From CATOSK01 sp963665735 (GTDB taxonomy: Bacteria > Chloroflexota > Dehalococcoidia > Lucifugimonadales > UBA3495), in the NCBI GenBank assembly GCA_963665735.1, contig OY762444.1, positions 744,001 through 808,000 on the forward strand: DNA of 64,000 nt, read 5' to 3'. Within the stretch, counting starts at the first letter, position 1; each line of letters begins with the position of its first letter. This document shows positions 41,231 through 49,577 of this stretch, in pieces. The notes beneath the pieces are model-generated. The model saw only the letters and a list, made by a program, of their open reading frames with translations, searched no databases and was not told the DNA's origin. Both the position numbers and the translations under genes were made by a program.

Positions 41231-42496
41231 ATGCCCGGACCTTTGGATGGAATAAAGGTGGTGGAGTTCAGCGAGATTATTGCGGCTCCTTTTGCCGGAA
41301 TGCTGCTGTCGGACATGGGGGCCGAGGTTATCAAGGTGGAGCCGCCCTGGGGGGACCCGTGGCGGTACGCGCAAGCCTTTTCGGAGACGGAGGGGCGGCC
41401 TTACCTGGCTTACAACCGGGGCAAGCGGGACTTGACCCTGGACTTGACCACCCCGGAATCGGCTTTGGCGCTGGAGCGGCTCATCCCCCAAACCGACGTG
41501 GCATTGGTTAACTACCGGCCCGACGTGGCTGACCGGCTGGGCGTGGATTATCCAACCCTGGCGGCGCTGAATCCCCGGCTGATTTACTGCGAAAACACAG
41601 CTTTCGGGCGGGAAGGGCCGGACGCCCACCGGCCCGGTTATGACGTGATGCTGCAAGCCATGTCCGGGTTGATGGCCGCCGAGGGCAAGCTGGAAAACGG
41701 CACGCCCCAGCACATCGTTTCCTCGCCGATGGTGGATACCTCCGCCGGCTTTTGCCTGGCCTGGTGCGTCTGCGCGGCGTTGTTCGCCCGCGAGCGCACG
41801 GGCCGGGGGCAGAAGATTGAAACGACGCTGCTGGGAACGGCGTTGGCTCTGATGGGTATGCGGTTCGTGCAGGTGGAACCGCTGGACAAGGAGGCGCGCC
41901 GGCAAACCCTGGAAACGCTGGAAGGACTGCGGGCGGCGGGCTGTTCCTACGAGGAAATTCTGGCGGCCTACCAGTTCGAGCATCTCCAAGCCCCGGGGAA
42001 CATCTACTATCGGGTTTACCGGACGGCGGACGGGGCAATCGCTATTGGTTGTCTCAGCGACCCGCTGCGGCGGCGGCTGTTGGATGTCTTGGGGCTGGAG
42101 GATATCCGGTTTGACCCGGGATATGACCCGTCATCGCCGGAGGCGGCGGAGTTCGGGCGGGAATTGACCCGGCGGGCCGAGGAAGGATTTTTGGAGAAGG
42201 GAACCCAAGAATGGCTAATGACGCTGGAAGAACGGGGCGTTCCTGCCGGGCCGGTGCGGTTCGTGGAGGAATTGTTCGATGATCCGCAGGTGTTGGCAAA
42301 TGGGTTGGTTTCGGAACTGGAACATCCCCAGGCCGGCTTGGTACGTATGGTTGGCCCGCTGGCCCGGTTCAGTGGTACGCCGTTGGAGCCAACCCCGCCG
42401 TCGGCCCTGGGGCAGCACACCGACGAAATCCTGTCCGAGTTGGGGTTTTCGCCGGCGGAAGTGCAACGGTGGCGGGAGAGGGGGATTGTGCGGTAG
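41231..42496 (+). CDS. CaiB/BaiF (family III) CoA-transferase
   Basis: Moves CoA between carboxylic acids via a covalent aspartyl intermediate. It has 421 residues, the usual length. It begins MPGPLDGIKVVEFSEIIAAP followed by FAGMLLSDMGAEVIKVEPP, then YLAYNRGKRDLTLDL, with the catalytic Asp in HRPGYDVMLQAMSGLM, and ends with the family helix LGQHTDEILSELGFS. AAGGGA precedes the ATG. The protein is cytosolic and dimeric by family. This family is expanded in SAR202-type Chloroflexota and in degraders of carnitine, formate/oxalate or steroid acids, and the substrate cannot be read from the sequence. It is not in an operon with a racemase or acyl-CoA dehydrogenase. Confidence 0.93.
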   Translation: MPGPLDGIKVVEFSEIIAAPFAGMLLSDMGAEVIKVEPPWGDPWRYAQAFSETEGRPYLAYNRGKRDLTLDLTTPESALALERLIPQTDVALVNYRPDVADRLGVDYPTLAALNPRLIYCENTAFGREGPDAHRPGYDVMLQAMSGLMAAEGKLENGTPQHIVSSPMVDTSAGFCLAWCVCAALFARERTGRGQKIETTLLGTALALMGMRFVQVEPLDKEARRQTLETLEGLRAAGCSYEEILAAYQFEHLQAPGNIYYRVYRTADGAIAIGCLSDPLRRRLLDVLGLEDIRFDPGYDPSSPEAAEFGRELTRRAEEGFLEKGTQEWLMTLEERGVPAGPVRFVEELFDDPQVLANGLVSELEHPQAGLVRMVGPLARFSGTPLEPTPPSALGQHTDEILSELGFSPAEVQRWRERGIVR

Positions 42497-43240
42497 GGAT
42501 TGACTTTGTTGGGTGGCGATGGTTGGGGATTTGGGATTCCGGCTTTCGCCGGAATGACGGTGGAGTGGGAGGATTTGACGGGGTGGGACGGGGCCTTTTG
42601 ATTGTCTCTCTGAACGAAGGGAGGGGTCTAAAATTCTTCGGGTAAAGCTACGTTAGCTAAGGCAAGAATTTTGGATTCTTCGCTTTGCTCAGAATGACAT
42701 GGGGACAGAGAGGGGGTTCCCCATTGCCGCGTTGGTGATTGGCGTTGGTAGGGGCGCACGGCCGTGCGCCCCTACGGGTGGTCAGAAGGATTTGTTTCTG
42801 ACAACAGGCTTGGCTATGAATGTTGGCAGGGGTGTTTTGTTAACGCGCGTGGTTTGAGGATGGGCGTTGCTGGATTCCGGCCTTCGCCGGAATGACGGTT
42901 GGGGACTTAGCATTTGACGGGGTGGGACAGGGTCTTTTGATTGTCTCTCTGAACGAAGGGAGGGGTCTAAAATTCTTCAGGTAAAGCTACGTTAGCTAAG
43001 GCAAGAATTTTGGATTCTTCGCTTTGCTCAGAATGACATGGGGACAGAGAGGTTGTTTCCCATTATCGCGTTGGTGATTGGCGTTGGTAGGGGCGCACGG
43101 CAGTGCGCCCCTACGGGTGGTCAGAAGGATTTGTTTCTGACAACAGGCTTGGCTATGAATGTTGGCAGGGGTGTTTTGTTGGGGCGCATGGTTTGGGGAT
43201 GGGCGTTTCTGGATTCCGGCCTTCGCCGGAATGACGGGTT
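42497..43240 (-). repeat. REPs and two direct copies of a 320-bp composite repeat
   Basis: A block starting GACGGGGTGGGACGGGGCCT occurs at about 42,576-42,898 and again at about 42,915-43,238. It contains CTCTGAACGAAGGGAGGGGT, the GATTCTTCGCTTTGCTCAGA repeat, the palindrome TAGGGGCGCACGGCCGTGCG, GAAGGATTTGTTTCTGACAA and a reverse REP. Differences are few. No gene was seen. Confidence 0.88.
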
Positions 43241-43348
43241 GGGGGCGTAGCCGCATTGGTGACGGCAAGGATGTGGATTCCCGCTTTCGCGGGAATGACG
43301 GTGGGGGGCGGTGTTGAAACCACCTAAACTGCACCGCTACGGCGGGAC
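43241..43348 (-). repeat. Reverse REP palindrome
   Basis: TGGATTCCCGCTTTCGCGGG at about 43,272-43,300, otherwise featureless. Confidence 0.6.
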
Positions 43349-43514
43349 AGGATGATTGCAAAGTCCGTATCCCTACGATGGGGAAGGTGGTTTGGTACGG
43401 GGGTACATTCCCCTGACGTGGCAGTCACCCCCATCCTAACCTTCCCCCTTGACGGGGGAAGGGACTATCAAAACACCCCCTCAACGCGGTTCCTGCCGAC
43501 TTTGCAATCGTCCT
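43349..43514 (-). mobile_element. TIR element, copy G (reverse)
   Basis: Read on the minus strand, the ends are AGGACGATTGCAAAGTC (43,514 side) and GACTTTGCAATCATCCT (43,349 side); 166 bp, with the CTTCCCCC/GGGGGAAG palindrome. Orientation is opposite to all copies left of 22 kb. Confidence 0.75.
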
Positions 43515-43615
43515 GGGGGCGGGGAGGGTTGGTTGACAGGGGGCTGGGGAGTACCTAGAATCCGGGGCGATTCGCGGGCGGGCGCATCGGCAAGAGCGGG
43601 GGCAAGCAATAGAAA

Positions 43616-45058
43616 GTGTCCGTTAATTTCCCGGGGAGGCCCCGCGACCGGGTCGTCCGGCAGCCCAGACAAGACCAGCTCAGACCCACTTTTTCGGAAC
43701 CGGCGCCGGAGAGACGCCCGCGCCGGTCTCTGAGCACTCCCTTCATCCTGTTTTACGGCTTTGCCGCCTTGATTCTGGCGGGGGGAGCGCTGCTGGCTTT
43801 GCCCCTGTCCAGCCAGAGCGGGGAGGCTACGCCCTTGGCGTCGGCCTTTTTTACTGCCGCATCCGCCGTTACCGTGACGGGCCATACCGCCGTCAACACC
43901 ACTACCCATTGGAACCACTTCGGCCATGCCGTGATTTTCGTCCTGATGCTGGTGGGCGGGCTGAGTTTCATGGCGGTGGCGACGTTCATCCTGGCGCTGC
44001 TGGGGCAGCAGTTTTCCCTGTCGGAACGGCTGTTGATGCGGGAGACGATGGGGTTGAACCAGATGCAAGGGTTGAGGACGGTGGTGCGGAACATCGTGCT
44101 GGTGGTGTTCCTGATTTACTGCATCGGGGCAGCAATGATTTTCTGGCGGATTCAGGGGTTGGACGGGATGGGATTGGGGGAGTCGGCCTGGCAGTCCATG
44201 TTTCTGTCGGTGTCGGCGTTCAACAACGCCGGGTTTTCGATTCTACCGGAATCGCCGGCGGGGAGCGGGATTGAGCGGATGGCACCGATGAAAATACTGC
44301 TGTTCGCCATGGCGGTACTGATTATCCTTGGGTCGGTGGGGTGGACTTCGCTGGTGGACCTGTACCGCCACCGGCGGTTTTCCAGACTTTCGCTGGACAC
44401 CCGGCTGGTTATCGTAACCAGCATCGCGCTTTGGGTGGCCGGGGCCGTGGCGCTGTTCCTGGCGGAAAACGCGAACCCGGCCACCCACGCCGGGTATGGT
44501 CTGTTTGAACAGGTTTTCAGCTCGATATTTCATTCCATCAGCGGGCGGACGGCGGGATTCACGGTTATTGACTTTCAACAGACCACCGACTTCACCAAGT
44601 TAATCTATCCGACGCTGATGTTCATTGGCGGGGCGTCGGGGTCGGTGGCCGGGGGCATAAAGGTACAGACCTTTGCGGTGATTATGGCCGCGGTGATTTC
44701 GTCGGTCAGGGGACGGGAACAGGCGGAGGCTTTCGGTCGGGAGATTACGCAACAACAAGTGCTGCGGGCGTTGACGGTGGGAGTGCTGGGAGTCGTTTTC
44801 CTGGTGCTGCTGATGCCGGTGTTGACGTTGATTGAGCCGGAGGTGGCTTTCCTGGATTTGCTGTTTGACACGGTTTCGGCGTTCAGCACCAACGGCTCGT
44901 CGGCGGGAACTGCGCCGGGCTTGAGCGACGGGGGCAAGGTGATTTTGACGGTGGCGATGTTCGTGGGACGGTTGGGGCCGATTACGCTGGCGTTGGCGCT
45001 GGCGCCGCGGGCGGAGAGTGTTTACCGCTACGCCCAGGAAAGGGTTACAATTGGTTAG
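43616..45058 (+). CDS. TrkH-family potassium uptake protein (KtrB/TrkH)
   Basis: Integral membrane pore subunit of a Trk/Ktr potassium system, 480 residues. The four K+-channel-like pore loops are visible: ASAVTVTGHTAV, SVSAFNNAGFSILP, SISGRTAGFTVID and TVSAFSTNGSSAGT, each with the selectivity-filter glycine. The N-terminal 35 residues are a basic, proline-rich cytoplasmic stretch, then FILFYGFAALILAGGALLAL begins the membrane part. The start is GTG at 43,616, without a clear Shine-Dalgarno, so a slightly later start is possible. RCK regulatory proteins that gate such pores are encoded at 45.4 kb and 47.1-48.2 kb. Confidence 0.92.
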   Translation: MSVNFPGRPRDRVVRQPRQDQLRPTFSEPAPERRPRRSLSTPFILFYGFAALILAGGALLALPLSSQSGEATPLASAFFTAASAVTVTGHTAVNTTTHWNHFGHAVIFVLMLVGGLSFMAVATFILALLGQQFSLSERLLMRETMGLNQMQGLRTVVRNIVLVVFLIYCIGAAMIFWRIQGLDGMGLGESAWQSMFLSVSAFNNAGFSILPESPAGSGIERMAPMKILLFAMAVLIILGSVGWTSLVDLYRHRRFSRLSLDTRLVIVTSIALWVAGAVALFLAENANPATHAGYGLFEQVFSSIFHSISGRTAGFTVIDFQQTTDFTKLIYPTLMFIGGASGSVAGGIKVQTFAVIMAAVISSVRGREQAEAFGREITQQQVLRALTVGVLGVVFLVLLMPVLTLIEPEVAFLDLLFDTVSAFSTNGSSAGTAPGLSDGGKVILTVAMFVGRLGPITLALALAPRAESVYRYAQERVTIG

Positions 45059-45095
45059 AATCGGGAATCAGGGTAGTTGCGGTGAGGGTAAGGGC

Positions 45096-45417
45096 GGGTT
45101 TGAAACCTGCCCCTACGGGAAAGGCGGGGAGTTTTCGGGAATGGCGACGGTTTTGGCGATTGGGATTTCTGGATTCCGGCCTACGCCGGAATGACGGGTT
45201 GAGTCGCGCAGGGGGGAATTATGAGCAGGCGGGTTTGAAACCTGCCCCTACGGGAAAGGCGGGGAGTTTTCGGGAATGGCAAGGGTTTTGGCGATTCGGA
45301 TTTCTGGATTCCGGCCTACGCCGGAATGACGGGTTGGAGGCGGAGATTTTGGACTCCGGCTTTGGCCGGAATGACGGGTTGAGTCGCGCAGGGGGGAGTT
45401 ATGAGCAGGCAGGTTTG
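45096..45417. repeat. Tandem composite repeat that duplicates the start region of the next gene
   Basis: A unit of about 130 bp (GCGGGTTTGAAACCTGCCCC ... reverse REP) occurs at about 45,096-45,200 and 45,228-45,336. The 47 bp at 45,191-45,237, including GCAGGGGGGA, ATG and the next five codons, match 45,371-45,417 with two mismatches. The upstream ATG reads MSRRV then TGA, while the downstream one opens the RCK gene. Confidence 0.88.
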
Positions 45418-46111
45418 CGTCGTGGGGATGGGCTGGTACGGGGCAACGGTGGCGCGGGAGCTTTACCAGTCGGGCTATGACGTGCTGGCGATAGACAACG
45501 ACGAACTGAAGGTACAGGATATGCTGGGCCAGGTGACTTACGCGGTCAGGGCCGATGCCACCAACGAGACGGTGCTGCGGGAGTTGGGAGTTGCGGACTT
45601 TGACGTTGCGGTCGTGGCGCTGGGGAGTGAATATATCCAGGCCAGCATTCTTGTCACCGTGATGCTCAAAAGTTTCAACATTCCTTTCGTGGTCAGCCGG
45701 GCGGCCAGCGAACTGCACGGGAATACGCTGGAGCGGATTGGGGCCGACCGGGTGGTTTACCCGGAGTTGGAGAGCGGACAGCGGTTGGCCCACGTGGGTT
45801 TCACCGCGGGAGTGACGGACTTCATGGAGTTGACGCCGGGGGTGGGAATAAACAAGATGCATCCGCCGGAGTCCATGCTGCGGATGACGTTGGAAGAGGC
45901 GGGACTGGCCGGGCAGGAAAGCAAGTACGGGGTGGTGGTGCTGGCCCTGCGGCGGGGGCGTTCTTACATCGTTAATCCGTCCAAGGATGAGAGCATCCAG
46001 CCGGGGGATATGCTGGTGGTGGCGGGAAGGAATGAGTTGGTAAGCCGGATTCACGCGGAGGCGGAGGATGGGAGCTTGGACGCACACAACGGCAACGGGA
46101 GGCGTGGGTAG
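45401..46111 (+). CDS. RCK-domain potassium channel/transporter regulator (TrkA/KtrA-like)
   Basis: A 236-residue cytosolic regulator that binds nucleotides and gates TrkH/KtrB pores. RCK_N has the Rossmann motif VCVVGMGWYGATVARELY, the ribose-binding acidic residue in LAIDNDE, and VVALGSEYIQASILVTVMLK. RCK_C follows with SKYGVVVLALRRGRSYIVNP and IQPGDMLVVAGRNELVSRI. The C-terminal 20 residues are polar. The ATG follows GGGGGAG by 4 nt. It lies 340 bp after trkH across a repeat, so a common transcript with trkH is likely. The five-codon duplicate of its start upstream could compete for ribosomes. Confidence 0.92.
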   Translation: MSRQVCVVGMGWYGATVARELYQSGYDVLAIDNDELKVQDMLGQVTYAVRADATNETVLRELGVADFDVAVVALGSEYIQASILVTVMLKSFNIPFVVSRAASELHGNTLERIGADRVVYPELESGQRLAHVGFTAGVTDFMELTPGVGINKMHPPESMLRMTLEEAGLAGQESKYGVVVLALRRGRSYIVNPSKDESIQPGDMLVVAGRNELVSRIHAEAEDGSLDAHNGNGRRG

Positions 46112-46293
46112 GGAATGACGGGGACACCCCCACCCTAACCCTCCCCCTGGTAGGGGGAGGGGATTTATCGGACACTCGCTTGGGGCGGTTTTCGTTTGGG
46201 ATTTCTGGATTCCGGCGAAAGCCGGAATGACGGTTATGAAGGGGGGAGGGATAAGCGCGGGGGAGTTTTCCGGTTGACGTGACATTGCAGCCA
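46112..46293 (-). repeat. Gap with CCCTCCCCC palindrome and reverse REP
   Basis: CCCTCCCCCTGGTAGGGGGA at about 46,140-46,162 and a reverse REP at about 46,206-46,232. Confidence 0.65.
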
Positions 46294-46491
46294 TGTAGGA
46301 ATCAGGACGATTTCAAAGTCCATGTCCCAAAGATGGGACGGTGTCCAGGATGCGGATACATTGCTCTGATGTGAAGTTCACCCCCATTCCTTCGGCGCCG
46401 CTCAGGACAGGCTCTAACCTTCCCCCGTCAAGGGGGAAGGGACTATTGAAGTACCTCCCAATGACGTTACTACCGACTTTGCAATCGTCCT
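46294..46491 (-). mobile_element. TIR element, copy H (reverse)
   Basis: 198 bp with ends AGGACGATTGCAAAGTC on the minus strand (46,491 side) and GACTTTGAAATCGTCCT (46,294 side). The micro-insert is present (CCTTCGGCGCCGCTCAGGAC on the plus strand). Confidence 0.75.
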
Positions 46492-46509
46492 GTTTGGGAA
46501 TTGAGGGCA

Positions 46510-46539
46510 TTGAAAATTTGCGGCGGGGGTTAATATAAT
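46510..46539 (+). promoter_or_regulatory. Promoter of the usp-RCK-pheA operon
   Basis: TTGAAA (46,510-46,515), 18-base spacer, TATAAT (46,534-46,539); predicted start near 46,546. A second weaker pair, TTGATG (46,546-46,551) with TATGCT (46,568-46,573), follows. Confidence 0.7.
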
Positions 46540-46614
46540 CGGCCCTTGATGGGTTGGCCCGTTATGTTATGCTGGGGGTTCCAGTTGGGGCGATGACGGG
46601 CGGGGGATGAAGTT

Positions 46615-47091
46615 ATGCACATGATGAACGGTTTTGGGAAGCACTCCCACAATCTGCGGGTATTGGCGCCAGTGAACGGCAGCGAGGCTTGCGAGGCAGC
46701 TTTCAAGTGGTCGTGCGACTTTGCCAAGAACAGCAAGGCGGAGCTGTACGCGGTTTATGTTAATGAGGTGCCGCTGGAACTCCCGCTGAATACGGAGTTT
46801 GCGCCGGGGGAGGGCCACGGGGAACAGGTTTTGACCCGGCTGGAGGGAATCGCCGAGTCCCGCAAGTGCAAGGTCAACGCTCAACTGCTCCAGGCCAGAC
46901 ACGCCGGGCCGGCCATTGCAATGGAAGCGGAAGACCGGAACATGGACTTGATAATCGTGGGCATCGCGCATAACCAGCGAGTCGGGGCGCATCCCTTGGG
47001 TTCAACAACCAGCTACCTGTTGCGACACGCTCCCTGCCAGGTGATTATCTGGCGGGACTCGGCGCCGACGCCGGCCTTGGCCGTTAGGTAG
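46615..47091 (+). CDS. Universal stress protein (UspA family)
   Basis: A 158-residue soluble protein with the Usp fold. The first strand is NLRVLAPVNGSEACEAAFKW, followed by KAELYAVYVNEVPLELP, then MDLIIVGIAHNQRVGAHPLG and STTSYLLRHAPCQVIIW. The ATP-binding G-x2-G-x9-G-S/T pattern is only partly preserved (GIAHNQRVGAHPLGST), so nucleotide binding is likely but modified. GGGGGATG precedes the ATG at 46,615, and an alternative ATG lies three codons later. It leads an operon with two RCK genes and pheA, tying stress or energy sensing to potassium flux. Confidence 0.88.
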   Translation: MHMMNGFGKHSHNLRVLAPVNGSEACEAAFKWSCDFAKNSKAELYAVYVNEVPLELPLNTEFAPGEGHGEQVLTRLEGIAESRKCKVNAQLLQARHAGPAIAMEAEDRNMDLIIVGIAHNQRVGAHPLGSTTSYLLRHAPCQVIIWRDSAPTPALAVR

Positions 47092-47094
47092 TTC

Positions 47095-47511
47095 ATGGAA
47101 GCAATCATCTACGGCGGCGGACGGCTGGCAACCACGCTGGCCCAGGAATTGACGGAAGGGGGGTACACCGTTACCGTCATTGATTCTGACGCCGATTATC
47201 TGGAGTCCGTATCGGCGCCGCCGGCGATTCAGACCATCCGGGTAATTGCTCCCACCATGCAGGACGTTTTGGCGGAGGCGCAACTGGCGACTACGGAACT
47301 GTTGGCGGCCTTGTCCAACGACGACCAGAGCAACGCCCTGGTGGCGCAGATGGGGCTGCACGTTTTCAAGGTTCCGGCGGTAATCTGCCGGTTGGACAAC
47401 CCGGACCTGCGGGAGCTTTATTCGGGGTTGGGATTGAAGACGGTGGGGCTTTCGGAAATGGACTTGTTCAGCCGCATCCGGCAGCACGTAGCGGGGGAGA
47501 CGGACGACTGA
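47095..47511 (+). CDS. RCK_N (TrkA-N) domain protein, single domain
   Basis: 138 residues consisting only of the NAD-binding RCK_N domain: MEAIIYGGGRLATTLAQELT (Rossmann turn), TVTVIDSDADYL with the ribose-binding acid, ELLAALSNDDQSNALVAQMG and AVICRLDNPDLRELY. The RCK_C half is absent, but the next gene provides a full RCK protein. The stop and the start of the next gene share the A of TGATG, so the two are translated in a coupled manner, probably forming a hetero-oligomeric gating ring. It starts 4 nt after the usp stop. Confidence 0.9.
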   Translation: MEAIIYGGGRLATTLAQELTEGGYTVTVIDSDADYLESVSAPPAIQTIRVIAPTMQDVLAEAQLATTELLAALSNDDQSNALVAQMGLHVFKVPAVICRLDNPDLRELYSGLGLKTVGLSEMDLFSRIRQHVAGETDD

Positions 47512-48170
47512 TGTACGTTGTAATCGTCGGCTGCGGGGGAGTAGGTTATCATTTGACCAAGGCGCTGCTGGCGGCCGGACATGAGGTAACGGTGGTGGAG
47601 CGGAACCCGGCCAAGTGCGAGTTGCTGTTTGAGGAAATGGGCAGCGTGGTATCCAACGGGGACGGCACCGCCGTGGCGGACTTGAGAAAGGCGGGGACGG
47701 CCAGGGCCCAGGTTTTCATCGGAGCGGCGGGAAGGGACGAGACTACGCTGGTAGCCTGCCAGATTGCCAAGCACGTTTTCCAGGTGGGGCATACGCTGGC
47801 GGTGGTTAAGGACACCAAGAACGAACCGCTTTTCAGCGTTTTGGGGGTTGACGTGGTGGTGAACGCTACCCGGCTGGTGGTGACGGCATTGGAAGAGGGA
47901 GTGCCGGGGCAGCCCCTGGTTCACCTGAGGAACGCCGGGGGGCCGAATCAGACCATCGTAAGCGTGCCGGTGCCGGAGGACGCGGCCATCGCCGGCCGCC
48001 GGGTGGGTGAGATTGAGCTGCCGCCGCATAGTTTCGTTTCGCTGGTCATTAAGCGGGAACAGGCGCTGCTGCCAGCCCATGATGTGGTGGTGGAAAGCCA
48101 TGACGAATTGGTGGCGGTGACGACGGTGGAAGAAGAGCAGGCCCTCTATGAGGTCGTAACGGGAGTTTGA
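47511..48170 (+). CDS. TrkA-family potassium uptake regulator (RCK_N plus RCK_C)
   Basis: 219 residues. RCK_N has MYVVIVGCGGVGYHLTKALL, EVTVVERNPAKCELL, GDGTAVADLRKAGTARAQVF and AAGRDETTLVACQIAKHVF. RCK_C contains QTIVSVPVPEDAAIAGRRVG and VVVESHDELVAVTTVEEEQA. It overlaps the upstream single-domain RCK gene by one base and the downstream prephenate dehydratase gene by 4 nt. Together with the RCK at 45.4 kb, three regulators accompany one visible TrkH pore; such paired TrkA-like genes are common in Chloroflexota and Actinobacteria. Confidence 0.92.
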   Translation: MYVVIVGCGGVGYHLTKALLAAGHEVTVVERNPAKCELLFEEMGSVVSNGDGTAVADLRKAGTARAQVFIGAAGRDETTLVACQIAKHVFQVGHTLAVVKDTKNEPLFSVLGVDVVVNATRLVVTALEEGVPGQPLVHLRNAGGPNQTIVSVPVPEDAAIAGRRVGEIELPPHSFVSLVIKREQALLPAHDVVVESHDELVAVTTVEEEQALYEVVTGV

Positions 48171-49006
48171 GATTGGCGAGGCGGATAGCGTTTCTAGGCC
48201 CGGTGGGTACTTATACCGAAGAGGCGGCTTTGCAGTACGACGGGGAGGCCGACCTGCAACCCTTCCCGTCCATCGGGGCCATTGGGCTGGCGGTGTCGTC
48301 GGGAGTTACGGAACAGGGGGTGGTGCCGATAGAAAACAGCCTGGAGGGGTCGGTCACATTCACCCTGGACCTGCTCATCAGCCAGTCGGGGTTGTCCATT
48401 TGCAACGAGATTGTCCTGCCGATTGAGCATTACCTGATGGCGAAGCCGGGAACCCGAGCGCCGGACGTGCGGGTGATTTACTCGCACCCGCAAGCGCTGG
48501 CCCAATGCCATGATTTCCTGGAACGATGCTTTCCCCAAGCGACACAAACGGCATCGCTCAGCACGGCGGCGGCGGTGGTGGATATGCAGAAGAGCGACTT
48601 GCCGGCGGCGGCGATTTCTCCCCGGCGAGGGGCGGAACTGCACGACGTGGAAATCATCGGGCGAAGTATTCAGGACAACCCGAACAATGAAACCCGGTTC
48701 GCGGTGCTGGACAAGGTGGACCACGTTCCTACGGGAAGGGACAAGACCTCGCTGTGCTTTTCCTTCGCCAGCGACGCGCCGGGGTCGCTGTACGGCGCTT
48801 TGGGGGAGTTTGCCCGACGGCATATCAACCTGGCCAAGATTGAGTCGCGGCCAACCAAGGAACACTTGGGCGAGTATATCTTCCTGGTTGACTGCGAAGG
48901 CCACCGGGAAGACCCGGATGTTGGGGAGACGATTGAGGCACTGTCCTCGATGGTGTCCATGTTGAAGGTGCTGGGTTCGTACCCGCGGTGGGAATCGGGG
49001 AGTTGA
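48167..49006 (+). CDS. pheA: Prephenate dehydratase
   Basis: Converts prephenate to phenylpyruvate in phenylalanine synthesis. It is a 279-residue single-function enzyme: the PDT domain (RIAFLGPVGTYTEEAAL, EQGVVPIENSLEGSVTFTLD, AAISPRRGAELHDVEIIGRS, and the catalytic Thr in NNETRFAVLDK) is followed by an ACT domain (TSLCFSFASDAPGSLYGALG, INLAKIESRPTKEHLGEYIF) that binds phenylalanine for feedback inhibition. No chorismate mutase domain is present. The start is TTG at 48,167, overlapping the RCK stop by 4 nt; no ATG or GTG start is available before the first motif. It is the last gene of the usp operon. Confidence 0.93.
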   Translation: MRLARRIAFLGPVGTYTEEAALQYDGEADLQPFPSIGAIGLAVSSGVTEQGVVPIENSLEGSVTFTLDLLISQSGLSICNEIVLPIEHYLMAKPGTRAPDVRVIYSHPQALAQCHDFLERCFPQATQTASLSTAAAVVDMQKSDLPAAAISPRRGAELHDVEIIGRSIQDNPNNETRFAVLDKVDHVPTGRDKTSLCFSFASDAPGSLYGALGEFARRHINLAKIESRPTKEHLGEYIFLVDCEGHREDPDVGETIEALSSMVSMLKVLGSYPRWESGS

Positions 49007-49489
49007 CCCCCACCCCAACCCTGCCCCTAGTAAGGGGAGGGGGTTTTCACCCCCCTATGGGGAAACAAGAAGTTTTTGCGAATGGCGACGGCCCTAGCGA
49101 TTAGGATTTCTGGATTCCGGCTTTCGCCGGAATGACGGTTTTTGTTTCAGGAATAGGGGCAGGTTTGAAACCTGCCCCTACGGGTAAGGGGCCAATTTTC
49201 GGGAATAGCATCGGCCTTGGTGAAGATTTCTGGATTCCGGCCTTCGCCGGAATGACGGCATACCCTCATAGGGTTTTCACCCCCATTCCTTGGGCTAAGC
49301 TCAGGACAGGCCCTAAACTTCCCCCGTCGAGGGGGAAGGGACTCTTGCCTTGGTGTACCTTGTTGCGGGCGTGGCTTTTCCGGATTGCGGCTTTCGCCGG
49401 AATGACGGTACATCCTCACAAGATTTTCACCCCCATCCTAACCTTCCCCCGTCGAGGGGGAAGGGATTTTTGAGACAGGGTTTTTGTTT
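49007..49489 (-). repeat. Repeat-filled gap
   Basis: Reverse REPs at about 49,112, 49,228 and 49,388; palindrome GGGCAGGTTTGAAACCTGCC (about 49,157-49,182); several CTTCCCCCGTCGAGGGGGAAG units, one carrying GCTCAGGACAGGCCC. No gene was seen. Confidence 0.7.
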
Positions 49490-49491
49490 CC

Positions 49492-49521
49492 AAAAAGGAA
49501 TCGGCCCTGGGTGGGCCGATT
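49492..49521 (-). terminator. Intrinsic terminator of the DUF948-YtxH operon
   Basis: On the minus strand AATCGGCCC/GGGCCGATT (49,521-49,513 with 49,507-49,499), a 9-bp perfect stem with a 5-nt loop, is followed by CCUUUUUGG. It lies 57 nt past the YtxH stop. Confidence 0.8.
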
Positions 49522-49577
49522 CGTGGGGTTTCGACTTATTCGGTTTTCAGGGTCGCCGGGTTAGGTCGGCGGGGCGA

